Shown: piece after piece, positions 25,474 through 34,681 of the stretch
How the letters are laid out: each line of letters begins with the position of its first letter
How positions within the stretch are numbered: the first letter of the stretch is position 1
Assembly: GCF_000585995.1 (NCBI RefSeq)
Contig: NZ_CP007410.1
Span: 1,515,430 to 1,579,429, forward strand
Source of the DNA: Pseudomonas brassicacearum
GTDB lineage: Bacteria; Pseudomonadota; Gammaproteobacteria; Pseudomonadales; Pseudomonadaceae
DNA length: 64,000 nt
Direction: 5' to 3'
Made by a program: the position numbers and the translations under genes
Notes under the pieces: model-generated
What the model was told of the DNA's origin: nothing
The model's database searches: none
Seen by the model: only the letters and a program-made list of their open reading frames with translations

Positions 25474-26826
25474 ATGTTCGGCATGTCCCACGAGACGTTC
25501 CTGCTGCTCGATGCAGTGGTCACGGTGATCGGACTCATTGTCCTTATCACCAAGTTCAAGTTCCACCCGTTCATTGCCCTGACCATCGCCGCCGCGTTCC
25601 TCGGCCTGACGTCGGGCATGGCGACCGGCACCATCATCAAGGCCTTCCAGGACGGCTTTGGTGGCGTGCTGGGCTTTGTCGGCATCATCCTGGCGCTGGG
25701 CACGATGCTCGGCAAAATGATGGCTGAGTCGGGCGGGGCTGATCAGATCGCCCAGACCCTGATCCGCGCCTTCGGCAAGGATAAAGTCCAGTGGGCCATG
25801 ATGTTCGCCGCGTTCCTGGTGGGCATTCCGTTGTTCTTCGAAATCGGCTTCGTGCTGCTGATCCCGCTGGTGTTCATCGTTGCGCGCCGCACCGGTGTGT
25901 CGATCATCAAGATCGGTATCCCGCTGCTGGCCGGTCTGTCGGCGGTCCACGGCCTGGTGCCGCCGCACCCGGGGCCGCTGTTGGCGATTGGCGTGTTTGG
26001 CGCCGACATCGGTAAAACCATTCTCTACGGTCTGATCGTGGCGCTGCCAACGGCCATTATTGCCGGGCCGATCTTCGGTACGTTCATTGCCAAGCACATC
26101 CCCGGCCATCCGAATCAGGAACTGGTGGATCAACTGGCGCGCGAGACGGATTCCGCCGATCTGCCGAGCTTCGGCATCACCCTGGTCACCGTGCTGTCGC
26201 CGGTGTTCCTGATGCTGCTCAAGACCTTCGCTGACGTGGCGCTGCCGGACGGCAATATCTTCCGCGCCTGGATGGACATGATCGGCCACCCGATCTCAGC
26301 GTTGCTGCTGGCCTTGTTGCTGTCGCTGTACACCTTCGGCTACAAGCAGGGCATCGGTTCCAGCCAGATGCTCAAGTGGCTGGACGCAAGCCTGGCGCCA
26401 ACCGCCGCGATCATCCTGATCATCGGCGCCGGTGGCGGCTTCAAGCAGATGCTGGTGACCAGTGGCGTGGGTGACGTGATTGGCCACATGGCGGTGAGCG
26501 CGCAGATTTCCCCGATCCTGCTGGCTTGGCTGGTGGCGGCGGTGATTCGCATCGCCACGGGTTCGGCGACAGTGGCAACCATTACCGGTGCCGGGATCGT
26601 GGTGCCGGTGGTGGGGATGATGCCGGGTGTGAACCGTGAGCTGCTGGTGCTGGCGACCGGTGCCGGTTCGTTGATCCTGTCCCACGTCAACGATGCGGGC
26701 TTCTGGCTGGTCAAACAGTACTTCAACATGACCGTGGCCGAGACCTTCAAGACCTGGACCGCGATGGAAACCATTCTGTCGGTGGTGGGATTGATCTTTA
26801 TCCTGTTGCTGTCGCTGGTGGTCTAA
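25474..26826 (+). CDS. gntP: Gluconate:H+ symporter GntP family
   Basis: A 450-residue polytopic transporter with about twelve hydrophobic segments. GntP family landmarks are the opening TFLLLDAVVTVIGLIVLITKFKFHPFIAL, the VHGLVPPHPGPLLAIG motif near residues 155-170, and TGSATVATITGAG near 365. Third gene of the gluconate set, with its own GntR operator and a strong A-rich motif overlapping the ribosome-site region. Imports gluconate for GntK. Confidence 0.94.
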   Translation: MFGMSHETFLLLDAVVTVIGLIVLITKFKFHPFIALTIAAAFLGLTSGMATGTIIKAFQDGFGGVLGFVGIILALGTMLGKMMAESGGADQIAQTLIRAFGKDKVQWAMMFAAFLVGIPLFFEIGFVLLIPLVFIVARRTGVSIIKIGIPLLAGLSAVHGLVPPHPGPLLAIGVFGADIGKTILYGLIVALPTAIIAGPIFGTFIAKHIPGHPNQELVDQLARETDSADLPSFGITLVTVLSPVFLMLLKTFADVALPDGNIFRAWMDMIGHPISALLLALLLSLYTFGYKQGIGSSQMLKWLDASLAPTAAIILIIGAGGGFKQMLVTSGVGDVIGHMAVSAQISPILLAWLVAAVIRIATGSATVATITGAGIVVPVVGMMPGVNRELLVLATGAGSLILSHVNDAGFWLVKQYFNMTVAETFKTWTAMETILSVVGLIFILLLSLVV

Positions 26827-26845
26827 CCGACAACACAGTAGTCAA

Positions 26846-26935
26846 TGTGGGAGCGGGCTTGCTCGCGAATGCGGACTGACAGTCAACAAACAGGTTGAAT
26901 GTTACATCGCCTTCGCGAGCAAGCCCGCTCCCACA
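26846..26935. repeat. REP doublet (REPIN), GTGGGAGCGGGC type
   Basis: TGTGGGAGCGGGCTTGCTCG facing CGAGCAAGCCCGCTCCCACA between convergent gntP and alaC. Confidence 0.92.
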
Positions 26936-26988
26936 CTGGTTTTTGGTAATCAACAAATCCAGGGGAATACCCACATTGGGTTTTTGTC

Positions 26989-28206
26989 TCAGCCGTTGGT
27001 TTTGTTGACCAACCCATCCGCCCTGAACATCCCACGGATCCCACGCACCGCCTGGCGGATCCGGTCCTGGTTTTCGATCAGCGCAAAGCGCACGTGATCA
27101 TCCCCATACTCCCCGAACCCCACCCCTGGCGAGACGCAGACCTTGGCCTCGGCCAACAGCTTCTTGGCGAACTCCAGTGAACCCAGGTGTGCATAGGCCT
27201 CGGGAATCTTGGCCCAGACGTACATCGACGCCTTGGGGTTTTCCACCATCCAGCCCAGTTCATGCAGCCCCCTGACCAGCACATTGCGGCGCTGGCGGTA
27301 TTGCTCGGCGATGTCGCGCACGCATTGTTGGTCGCCTTCGAGGGCCGCAATGGCCGCCACCTGCAACGGGGTGAAGGTGCCGTAATCGTGGTAGCTCTTG
27401 ATCCGCGCCAGGGCGTTGACCAGTTCCGAGTTGCCCACCATGAAGCCGATGCGCCAGCCGGCCATGTTGTAGCTTTTGGACAGGGTGAAGAATTCCACGG
27501 CAATGTCTTTCGCGCCGGGCACCTGCATGATCGACGGGGCTTTCCAGCCGTCGTAGACGATGTCGGCGTAGGCCAGGTCGTGAATCACCAGCACGTCGTA
27601 CTGCTTGGCCAGGGCGATGACCCGTTCAAAGAAGTCCAGCTCCACGCATTGGGCGGTGGGGTTGGACGGGAAACCCAGGATCATCATCTTGGGTTTCGGA
27701 ATCGAGCCGCGAATGGCCCGCTCCAGTTCGTCGAAGAAATCCACACCGGGCACCAGCGGTACCGAACGCACCTGGGCGCCGGCAATCACCGCGCCGTAGA
27801 TGTGGATCGGGTAACTGGGGTTGGGCACCAGCACCGTGTCGCCCTGGTCCAAGGTCGCCAGCATCAAGTGCGCCAGGCCTTCCTTGGAACCGATGGTGAC
27901 GATGGCTTCGGTTTCCGGGTCGATGTCCACTTCATAGCGGTCCTTGTACCAGCGCGAAATGGCGCGGCGCAGGCGCGGGATGCCTTTGGAGGTGGAGTAG
28001 CCGTGGGTGTCTTCGCGCTGGGCGACGGTGACCAGTTTTTCCACGATGTGTGGTGGCGTGGCGCCGTCGGGGTTACCCATGCTCAAGTCGATGATGTCTT
28101 CGCCGCGCCGACGCGCAGCCATCTTCAGCTCGGCAGTGATATTGAATACGTACGGGGGGAGTCGATCGATGCGCGCAAAGCGGCGCGGCGAACCTTGTTC
28201 GGCCAT
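26989..28206 (-). CDS. alaC: Alanine transaminase AlaC (class I/II aminotransferase)
   Basis: A 405-residue PLP enzyme that makes alanine from pyruvate and glutamate. The PLP lysine is Lys244 in [16 protein letters not shown], with Asn182 in FPSNPTAQ and Asp210 in [14 protein letters not shown] as cofactor contacts. The N-terminal [37 protein letters not shown] is the AlaC signature. Start 28206 fits the family length. It lies alone, divergent from a LysE-type exporter gene. Confidence 0.93.
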   Translation of the reverse strand: MAEQGSPRRFARIDRLPPYVFNITAELKMAARRRGEDIIDLSMGNPDGATPPHIVEKLVTVAQREDTHGYSTSKGIPRLRRAISRWYKDRYEVDIDPETEAIVTIGSKEGLAHLMLATLDQGDTVLVPNPSYPIHIYGAVIAGAQVRSVPLVPGVDFFDELERAIRGSIPKPKMMILGFPSNPTAQCVELDFFERVIALAKQYDVLVIHDLAYADIVYDGWKAPSIMQVPGAKDIAVEFFTLSKSYNMAGWRIGFMVGNSELVNALARIKSYHDYGTFTPLQVAAIAALEGDQQCVRDIAEQYRQRRNVLVRGLHELGWMVENPKASMYVWAKIPEAYAHLGSLEFAKKLLAEAKVCVSPGVGFGEYGDDHVRFALIENQDRIRQAVRGIRGMFRADGLVNKTNG

Positions 28207-28414
28207 TGTTGCCTCGAGATACGTGAGCGCCCGGAACCGTCCGAGCGACGTTGGCCACTGCGGTGGCCTGCGGCGGAAGATAATGGGGCTGATGGCAAAT
28301 TGTCCAGTAGCGGCGCAGAACTATTTTCGACGACACTGTCGACCCGCACGTGCGAGCTTCATCCACGCCTGCGGACGGTTAACCCGACCTAGTCAAAATT
28401 CGAACGGAATGATG

Positions 28415-29077
28415 ATGGAATTTTCCAGCGGTTTCTTGCTGAGCCTCTCCTTGTGCCTGGACATTGGCGTGGCCAATATCGCGATGATTACCCTGGCGAT
28501 GCAGCGCGGTTATTTCCAGGGTTTCGCCCTGGGCCTGGGTACCTGCGTGGGCGACCTGGTCTACGCCGTCCTGGCCCTGGCCGGCATGACCGTGCTGTTG
28601 CAATACGCAGCGGTGCGCTGGGTGCTGTGGATCGGCGGTTCGGTGTTGCTGCTGTATTTTGCGGCGAAAATGATCCATTCAGCGATTTACCACAGCGCAG
28701 TGTTGGCGCAGGCGGGTGAGGGGCGGGGCGATTCTTCCGGCCAGGCGTTCTTTCGCGGGATTTTCCTGGCCATGTCATCACCCAGTGCCATTCTCTGGTT
28801 CGCGGCTGTGGGCGGCACACTCATTGCTCGTTCAGGCGGTGGAACATTGCTCAGTTCGGCGCTGTTCCTCAGCGGTTTTCTCTGTGCCGGACTGTTGTGG
28901 TGCGCAGCCCTGTGCCTGGCGGCGACCCAGGGCGGCAAATTATTGGGCGATAAACTGTTGCGCTACTCCTATTGGGCATCGGCGGCGATCTTCTGCTATT
29001 TCGCGGTCTATGTGATTGTTTCTGGGTACAACGAGTTTGTAGGGAAAGCCGCTGCGACCGTGCTGCCTGGACTCTGA
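28415..29077 (+). CDS. LysE family amino-acid exporter
   Basis: A 220-residue membrane protein with six predicted spans and the RhtB/LysE opening FLLSLSLCLDIGVANIAMITLAMQRG. Three in-frame ATG codons lie in a row at 28409, 28412 and 28415; the third is chosen because the only GGA lies six bases before it. Probably exports an amino acid; being next to alaC, alanine is a possible substrate, but this is only context. The long frame upstream overlaps alaC's promoter and is not real. Confidence 0.85.
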   Translation: MEFSSGFLLSLSLCLDIGVANIAMITLAMQRGYFQGFALGLGTCVGDLVYAVLALAGMTVLLQYAAVRWVLWIGGSVLLLYFAAKMIHSAIYHSAVLAQAGEGRGDSSGQAFFRGIFLAMSSPSAILWFAAVGGTLIARSGGGTLLSSALFLSGFLCAGLLWCAALCLAATQGGKLLGDKLLRYSYWASAAIFCYFAVYVIVSGYNEFVGKAAATVLPGL

Positions 29078-29154
29078 TAAGCGAAACGGCCTGGCAATCA
29101 CTGTTTGGCTTCTATACTGCCAAGCCCGACCTCACGTTTCCGGAGTGTTGACGC

Positions 29155-29643
29155 ATGGAAAAGCACAAACGCGATAACGCAGCCGAGCCACGCTTTGAAC
29201 ACGGACGTTTTCAGCTGATCGCGGGTTTTGGTGCCCGTTTTACCCAGGAAACCGCCCAGGACATTCCGCTGCTCTGGGAAAAGTTTTTGCCCTGGCTCGG
29301 TAAGGTGCCAGGGCAGAAAGACGAGGTGACCTACGGCGTGTGTTGCAACGCGGACGGGGAGGGCGGGTTTGAATACATCGCCGGGGTGGAAATCAGCCGG
29401 CTCGACGATCTTCCTGAGCAATACCGCTGGATCGAGATCCAGCCCGGGCACTACGCGGTGTTCGAACACAAAGGCCCGTTGAAAAGCCTGCCGGACACGT
29501 TCCAGTACATCTGGAAAGAGTGGTTGCCGCAGTCCGGGCATGAAGCGGCGGACGAACCGGAATTCGAACGCTACAGCGAAGATTTCAACCCCAAGACCGG
29601 CGAAGGCACCCTGGAGATCTGGATACCGCTCAAGCCGAGCTGA
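29155..29643 (+). CDS. GyrI-like / AraC effector-binding domain protein
   Basis: A 162-residue stand-alone effector-binding domain: RFQLIAGFGARFTQETAQDIPLLWEKFLPWL at about 19-49, YGVCCNADGEGGFEYIAGVEI in the middle and PGHYAVFEHKGPLKSLPDTFQYIWKEWLP near 103-131, ending FNPKTGEGTLEIWIPLK. Such domains bind drug-like ligands or inhibit gyrase (SbmC). There is no DNA-binding part. Single gene with its own promoter. Confidence 0.87.
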   Translation: MEKHKRDNAAEPRFEHGRFQLIAGFGARFTQETAQDIPLLWEKFLPWLGKVPGQKDEVTYGVCCNADGEGGFEYIAGVEISRLDDLPEQYRWIEIQPGHYAVFEHKGPLKSLPDTFQYIWKEWLPQSGHEAADEPEFERYSEDFNPKTGEGTLEIWIPLKPS

Positions 29644-29657
29644 TCGATGTGGACCCC

Positions 29658-29747
29658 TGTGGGAGCGGGCTTGCTCGCGAAGGCGGTGGGTCAGCTTGCA
29701 TCAGTGTTAAATGTGCTGGCACTTTCGCGAGCAAGCCCGCTCCCACA
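29658..29747. repeat. REP doublet (REPIN), GTGGGAGCGGGC type
   Basis: TGTGGGAGCGGGCTTGCTCG facing CGAGCAAGCCCGCTCCCACA between convergent genes. Confidence 0.92.
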
Positions 29748-29774
29748 GGAGATGGTGGCGCCCTTCAGCGATGG

Positions 29775-30260
29775 TTAAAACACCAATCCCATCCGCCGCT
29801 CATAACCGATGCGGCCTTTGTAAGCCTCGCCGCAGTCGACCCAGCCCAGCCGGGTGTACAGGCCAATGGCCGATTCGTTTTGCGCATCCACCGACAGTTC
29901 CAGCCCTTTGATCTGCGGCCACGCCGCGCGAGCCACCTCGGGCAGTGCCAGCAAGCAGGCCTTGCCGTAACCCTTGCCCTGTGCCCGATAGTCGACTTGC
30001 AGCGCGTGCAGGGTGGCGCTGTGCTCATCGGCCCAGGCGGGCAGTACTGGCGGGCGCTTGAGCAACAGGAACGCCACTGGCACGTCGTCAGCCAATAGCG
30101 CGAACCCCTTGACCCCCGGACTAGGCCTGGGCAGGAGCGCATGCAGCGCACCGTAGATATCGCCGACGAACTTGACCTGTTCGGGGTGGACCTCGATGGC
30201 TTCGACCTGCTGACGTTGAAGTGCGTTGAGCGCTTCGTAAGGTATGAGCTGAGCGGTCAC
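29775..30260 (-). CDS. GNAT family N-acetyltransferase
   Basis: A 161-residue acetyltransferase. The acetyl-CoA site is VDYRAQGKGYGKACLLALPEVA (Q-x-x-G-x-G pattern at about 110-130), and the C-terminal QNESAIGLYTRLGWVDCGE is the second conserved block. It starts with GTG at 30260, with a weak GGAC upstream. The substrate is unknown. Confidence 0.82.
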   Translation of the reverse strand: MTAQLIPYEALNALQRQQVEAIEVHPEQVKFVGDIYGALHALLPRPSPGVKGFALLADDVPVAFLLLKRPPVLPAWADEHSATLHALQVDYRAQGKGYGKACLLALPEVARAAWPQIKGLELSVDAQNESAIGLYTRLGWVDCGEAYKGRIGYERRMGLVF

Positions 30261-30400
30261 AAAACGTCCGTTGGCTGTTGGCAGGGTGGGTCTGGAATTC
30301 TAGCGAACTTTTTTCTTTGGATTATTTTGTTTGATTGTCGATTTGCCGTTTCTCCAAACGACAAAGGGTGTCTTCAACAAAAAATCTGCGGAGAATCATC

Positions 30401-30835
30401 ATGAACACCCAAGCCACTGAAACCGAGATCCAAGCCCTGATCGATACGTATCGCCAGGCCGTCATGACCAAGGACGTCGAAAAAGTCATGGCGCTGTATG
30501 ACGAGAACATCGTCTCGTTCGATGCCATCCAGGCCTTGCAATTCAAAGGCAAGGCCGCTTACCGGGCCCATTGGCAGGCGTGCATGGAGATGTGCCCCGG
30601 CCCGCACAAATTCGACTTTCATCAAGTCAAGATTACCCCGGCCGACACCATCGCCTTCGCCCACTGGCTGGCCTATTGCGGCGGCACCAACGAGAAGGGC
30701 GAGGAACAGGCCTGCTGGATGCGCGTCACCGCCTGCTACCAGCGTGTAGCCGGGCAATGGCGGATCGTCCATGAACACTGGTCCGCCCCGTTCGACCCGA
30801 TGGCCGGTACAGCGTTGTTCGACCTGCAGCCCTGA
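30401..30835 (+). CDS. SnoaL/NTF2-like protein (DUF4440 type)
   Basis: A 144-residue cone-shaped-fold protein: TEIQALIDTYRQAVMTKDVEKVMALYDENIVSFDAI opens the fold and RVTACYQRVAGQWRIVHEHWSAPFD closes it, as in ketosteroid-isomerase-like proteins. ATG 30401 follows GCGGAGAATCATC. It is the first of four same-strand genes (with YCII, AHSA1 and the ECF42 sigma factor) with gaps of 67, 27 and -1 bases, so it is likely part of that cassette. Ligand or reaction unknown. Confidence 0.85.
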   Translation: MNTQATETEIQALIDTYRQAVMTKDVEKVMALYDENIVSFDAIQALQFKGKAAYRAHWQACMEMCPGPHKFDFHQVKITPADTIAFAHWLAYCGGTNEKGEEQACWMRVTACYQRVAGQWRIVHEHWSAPFDPMAGTALFDLQP

Positions 30836-30902
30836 TCGTCGGTTTTTTCGCCAAGCGTCTTTGCGCCGTCCATAGTTGATCAGTTCGATCACGGAGCTTT
30901 CC

Positions 30903-31247
30903 ATGAAGTACTTATGCCTGGTCTATAGCAACGAACACGTGCTGCACAGCTCGCCTGACAGTCCGGAGGATGCCGAGTGCATGGCCTATGCCGAATCGAT
31001 CCAGGGCAGCGGGCGGATGCTCGCCGCCGAGGCCCTGGAGTCGGTGCAGACCGCCACCACGGTGCGCATGCGCGGCGGCAAGCTGTCGATCACCGATGGC
31101 CCGTTCGCTGAAACCAAGGAGCAACTGGCGGGCTTCTACCTGATCGACGCCAAGGATTTGAACGAAGCCATCCAGGTCGCCGGCAACATTCCGGCGGCCC
31201 GGGTCGGCTGCGTCGAAGTCCGACCGGTACGCCAACTGAATCCCTGA
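30903..31247 (+). CDS. YCII/DGPF-domain protein
   Basis: A 114-residue protein with the defining DGPF motif at 65-68 (SITDGPFAETKEQLAGFYLIDAKDLNEA), ferredoxin-like YCII fold. DGPF proteins are the conserved partners of ECF42 sigma factors, one of which is encoded two genes downstream. ATG 30903 follows GATCACGGAGCTTTCC. Function unknown; likely under control of, or interacting with, the sigma factor. Confidence 0.93.
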   Translation: MKYLCLVYSNEHVLHSSPDSPEDAECMAYAESIQGSGRMLAAEALESVQTATTVRMRGGKLSITDGPFAETKEQLAGFYLIDAKDLNEAIQVAGNIPAARVGCVEVRPVRQLNP

Positions 31248-31274
31248 ACAACAATCACAAACAGGACTTCATCC

Positions 31275-31751
31275 ATGAACCTCAAGCCTGCCCCTTTTGA
31301 GCTATCCATCAGCCGGGTGATCGATGCCCCGCGCCAGAAGATTTTCCGCGCCTGGACCGAGCCGGCCCTGCTGGTCCAATGGTGGGGCCCCCACGGTATG
31401 ACCACGCCGGAGTGCGAAATGGACCTGTGGGTCGGCGGCCAGTTTCGCACGCTGATGCGCGCGCCCGACGGCAGTGAATACCCGACCCTGGGGGTATTCC
31501 TGGAAATCGTCGCGCCGCGGCGCCTGGTGTTTACCGATGCGTTTGTGCCCGGCTGGATACCTTCCGGCAAAGCTTTCATGACCGCCGAAGTGCTGCTCGA
31601 GGAGGATGACGGTAAAACCCGTTACACCGCCCGCGCCCTGCACTGGACTGAAGAAGACCGCCAGGCCCACGAGGCCATGGGCTTCCATGAGGGCTGGGGG
31701 CAAAGCCTGGACCGGCTCGAAACGCTGGTGACACAAGGCATGCCCGACTGA
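31275..31751 (+). CDS. SRPBCC / AHSA1-family protein
   Basis: A 158-residue START-like (AHSA1) protein: LSISRVIDAPRQKIFRAWTEPALLVQWWGPHGMTTPECEMDLWVGGQFRTLMRAPDG is the hallmark opening, and WTEEDRQAHEAMGFHEGWGQSLDRLE the hallmark end. Such proteins bind hydrophobic ligands. Its stop overlaps the sigma-factor start by one base, so it is co-translated. Typical ECF42 neighbour. Confidence 0.9.
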   Translation: MNLKPAPFELSISRVIDAPRQKIFRAWTEPALLVQWWGPHGMTTPECEMDLWVGGQFRTLMRAPDGSEYPTLGVFLEIVAPRRLVFTDAFVPGWIPSGKAFMTAEVLLEEDDGKTRYTARALHWTEEDRQAHEAMGFHEGWGQSLDRLETLVTQGMPD

Positions 31752-32986
31752 TGTCGGCCGAAGCGGTCAAGGCGCGGGTCGAGCAGGTTTATCGGCAGGA
31801 CTCGCGGCGGATCCTGGCGACCCTGATTCGCCTGCTGGGGGATTTCGACCTCGCCGAAGAAGCCTTGCACGAGGCTTTCTTCATCGCGGTCGAGCGCTGG
31901 CAGCGTGACGGTGTGCCGGACAATCCGCGGGCGTGGCTGGTGTCTGCCGGGCGCTTCAAGGCCATCGACAGTTTGCGTAAGCGGGCACGTTTTGCCGCCT
32001 CCCGACCGCTGTTGATTGCCCAGCTCGAAGAACTGGAGCAGGCCGACTGGAGTGAGGAAGACGTGGAAGACGATCGTCTGCGACTGATTTTCACTTGTTG
32101 CCACCCAGCCCTGGCCGCGGATGCCCAGGTACCGCTGACGCTGCGGGAAGTGTGCGACCTGACCACCGAGGAGATTGCCCGGGCTTTCCTCGCCGCCCCA
32201 GCGGCCATTGCCCAGCGCATCGTGCGGGCCAAGGCGAAAATTCGCGATGCGAAGATCCCTTATCAGGTCCCCTCTCGCTCGGAACTGCCCGATCGGCTGG
32301 ACAGCGTGCTGCGGGTGATTTACCTGGTGTTCAACGAAGGTTACTCGGCGTCCATGGGCAGCGAGCTGACCCGCGAAGACCTGACCCGCGAAGCGATCCG
32401 CCTCGGGCGCCTGCTGATGGAGCTGCTGCCCGAAGCCGAGGTCATGGGGTTGCTGGCGTTGATGCTGCTGCACGAGTCTCGACGGCCGGCGAGAACCTCA
32501 CCCGCCGGTGAGCTGGTGCTGCTCGATGAACAGGACCGCTCCCTGTGGGACGCCGCGCTGATCGCCGAAGGCTGTGCCCTGGTGGAAGCTGCGCTGAGTA
32601 CCCGGCGGTTTGGACCTTATTGCCTGCAAGCGGCGATTGCGGCGGTGCATGCCGAAGCGCCCACGGCGCAGGAGACCGACTGGCCGCAGATCGTCGGGCT
32701 TTACGATGTGCTGCTGCGTGCCGTGCCCTCACCGGTGATCGAGCTCAATCGCGCTGCCGCGCTGGCCAAACGCGATGGGCCGCTGGAAGGGTTACGCTTG
32801 ATCGATGGGATCCTGGGGCGCGGTGAGTTGCTGGACTATCACCTGGCCTACTCGGCGCGGGCCGAATTCTGTCGGCAGTTAGGGCGATTGGATGAGGCGA
32901 GGGCAGCGTATCGACGGGCATTGGAGTTGACGCAGCAACTGCCGGAACGGCGGTTTATCGAGGGGCGGCTTGCGGGGTTGCAGTAA
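31751..32986 (+). CDS. ECF42-type sigma factor with a TPR-like C-terminal extension
   Basis: A 411-residue RNA polymerase sigma factor, twice the length of a classic ECF. Region 2 lies at about 15-85 (LIRLLGDFDLAEEALHEAFFIAVERWQ, RFKAIDSLRKRAR), region 4 at about 112-165 (LREVCDLTTEEIARAFLAAPAAIAQRIVRAKAKI), then a DUF6596/TPR-like extension ending ALELTQQLPERRFIEGRLAGL. No anti-sigma gene is present, and a DGPF protein is encoded nearby; both are marks of ECF42, in which the extension itself is thought to control activity. Target promoters are unknown. Confidence 0.92.
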   Translation: MSAEAVKARVEQVYRQDSRRILATLIRLLGDFDLAEEALHEAFFIAVERWQRDGVPDNPRAWLVSAGRFKAIDSLRKRARFAASRPLLIAQLEELEQADWSEEDVEDDRLRLIFTCCHPALAADAQVPLTLREVCDLTTEEIARAFLAAPAAIAQRIVRAKAKIRDAKIPYQVPSRSELPDRLDSVLRVIYLVFNEGYSASMGSELTREDLTREAIRLGRLLMELLPEAEVMGLLALMLLHESRRPARTSPAGELVLLDEQDRSLWDAALIAEGCALVEAALSTRRFGPYCLQAAIAAVHAEAPTAQETDWPQIVGLYDVLLRAVPSPVIELNRAAALAKRDGPLEGLRLIDGILGRGELLDYHLAYSARAEFCRQLGRLDEARAAYRRALELTQQLPERRFIEGRLAGLQ

Positions 32987-33025
32987 TTGATGACTGATCT
33001 CGCATTTATGAACACCAGAAATCAA

Positions 33026-33115
33026 TGTGGGAGCGAGCTTGCTCGCGATAGGGGTGCATCAGCCAACATTGATGTCGACTGATAAGCCCCTATCGCGAGC
33101 AAGCTCGCTCCCACA
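33026..33115. repeat. REP doublet (REPIN), GTGGGAGCGAGC type
   Basis: TGTGGGAGCGAGCTTGCTCG facing CGAGCAAGCTCGCTCCCACA between the convergent sigma-factor and imelysin genes. Confidence 0.92.
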
Positions 33116-33123
33116 GGTTTTTG

Positions 33124-33153
33124 TGGCTGGCTGCGTTAACCTTCAGCCAGCCA
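33124..33153 (-). terminator. Hairpin at the 3' end of the imelysin gene
   Basis: TGGCTGGCTG, 10-base loop, CAGCCAGCCA: a perfect ten-pair stem eight bases past the stop. No T-run follows on the minus strand, so termination may be weak or assisted. Confidence 0.55.
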
Positions 33154-33160
33154 ATGTTGA

Positions 33161-34504
33161 TCAGAACTCGTGATCAGCGCTGTCCGGGTTCAGGTCGCTG
33201 ATACCCAGTTTGCCCGCAGCCTGTTCAATCGAACCAGTCTGCTTGACCAGGGCGGCAATGGCGTCGCGCACGATCTGGTTGCCGGCGGTGTTACCGGCGG
33301 CGATCAGTTGGTCGTAGTGCTCACCCTTGTTGGCGTGATCGACCATGACCTGGATCTTGGCTTCGGTGTCGGCCAGATCGGCCTTGAGCGCGGTGTCGGC
33401 GGCCGGGTCGGCCTTGGCCACCAGGGACGACAGGCTGGCGCCGGTCATCTTGGTACCGTCGACGCGGGTGTATTCGCCCAGATACACGTTACGCACGCCT
33501 TTGGCATCGTAGAAATGCGAATTGTGCGTGTTGTCGCTGAAGCAGTCCTGCTCGTCTTCTGGCGAGTTGGCTTCCAGGGACACCTTCATGCGTTCGCCCG
33601 CCAGTTCACCCAGGGACAGGCTGCCCATGCCGAACAGCATCTTGCGCAGGCCGCTTTCGGCCGGCTCGGCTTCCAGGGTGGCGCGGTAGTTGTCAGCCAC
33701 GTTCGGCTTCCAGTTGCCGACCATTTCTTCCAGGTCGTTGACCAGCAGTTGGGTCACGGACTTGAGGTAGGCACGACGACGATCGTTGTGGCCGCCAGTG
33801 GCGCCGGCGCCTTGCAGGTAGTCGGAAGCCGGACGGTTGCCCGCGCCAGGGCCGGTGCCGTTGAGGTCCTGGCCCCACAGCAGGAATTCGATGGCGTGGT
33901 AGCCGGTGGCGACGTTCGCCTCGGAACCGCCCAGCTCGTTGAGGCTGGCGAGTTTTTCCGGGGTGATGTCTTTCACGTCGACCTTGTCTTCACCCACCTG
34001 GACTTCGGTGTTGGCGATGATGTTGGCGGTGGCGCCCGGGTTACCCAGCGCGTGCTCGTAGGATTTGTCGACGTAGTCGATCAGGCCTTCGTCCAGTGGC
34101 CAGGCGTTCACTTGGCCTTCCCAGTCGTCGATGATGGTGTTGCCGAAGCGGAACACTTCGCTCTGCAGGTAAGGCACGCGTGCGGCGACCCAGGCGGCCT
34201 TGGCGGCTTTCAGGGTATCGGCGTTCGGCTTGGCCAGGAACGCGTCGACGGCGGTTTGCAGGGTTTTCGCGGTGGATTCGGCATCGCTGTAGACGGCATA
34301 GACGACGTCGGCGTAGTGGGCGACAACGGCCTTGGCGGCGGCTTCGTCAACTTTGCCGGTGGCCGCCGGGGCAGCCGGTGCCGCAGTGCTGGCAGCTGGC
34401 GTTGGCGCCTGCGGCGCGGCGGCCTTGTCTTTGCCTTCGCCGCAACCGGCGAGGGAAATAGCAATGGCCAGCAGACTGGCGGTGGCCAGGGGCATACGAA
34501 TCAT
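33161..34504 (-). CDS. Imelysin family lipoprotein (iron-regulated, IcmP-like)
   Basis: A 447-residue periplasmic protein. The N-terminus is a lipoprotein signal with lipobox LAGC (Cys21), followed by an Ala/Pro-rich linker. The imelysin GxHxxE motif appears as ATGYHAIEFLLWGQD near residue 205. Imelysins are linked to iron uptake; IcmP of P. aeruginosa (PA4370) is the likely orthologue, at the same distance from bifA. ATG 34504 is favoured since AGGA is eight bases upstream; the ATG at 34513 has no room for a ribosome site. A perfect palindrome at 34562-34588 is a likely operator. Confidence 0.9.
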   Translation of the reverse strand: MIRMPLATASLLAIAISLAGCGEGKDKAAAPQAPTPAASTAAPAAPAATGKVDEAAAKAVVAHYADVVYAVYSDAESTAKTLQTAVDAFLAKPNADTLKAAKAAWVAARVPYLQSEVFRFGNTIIDDWEGQVNAWPLDEGLIDYVDKSYEHALGNPGATANIIANTEVQVGEDKVDVKDITPEKLASLNELGGSEANVATGYHAIEFLLWGQDLNGTGPGAGNRPASDYLQGAGATGGHNDRRRAYLKSVTQLLVNDLEEMVGNWKPNVADNYRATLEAEPAESGLRKMLFGMGSLSLGELAGERMKVSLEANSPEDEQDCFSDNTHNSHFYDAKGVRNVYLGEYTRVDGTKMTGASLSSLVAKADPAADTALKADLADTEAKIQVMVDHANKGEHYDQLIAAGNTAGNQIVRDAIAALVKQTGSIEQAAGKLGISDLNPDSADHEF

Positions 34505-34561
34505 GGCGAACATCCTGCTTCGGTAATGGGATGGGACAGGCGCGAGGTGCGCAAAGCTGCG

Positions 34562-34588
34562 ACATAATGCGAAAGATTTGCATTATGT
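34562..34588. promoter_or_regulatory. Perfect 9-9-9 inverted repeat upstream of the imelysin gene
   Basis: ACATAATGC, 9-base spacer GAAAGATTT, GCATTATGT, 58 bases before the start. AT-rich arms with ATAAT/ATTAT and a total of 27 bases are reminiscent of metalloregulator sites (Fur or Zur). Fur would fit an iron-linked gene, but the core is not a standard Fur box. Confidence 0.6.
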
Positions 34589-34681
34589 GTAAAGGGTTAT
34601 GGTTGTAAATATTTCTTATTTAATATTACGAGATTGCCGCCTTCGCCAGCGCCTGCAAGGGGCCTGGCACCAGGGGATGAA

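Noticed and set aside
34562..34588. Definite Fur box before the imelysin gene
   Set aside because: Symmetry is perfect but the core does not match GATAATGATAATCATTATC well enough; reported as an unassigned operator instead.
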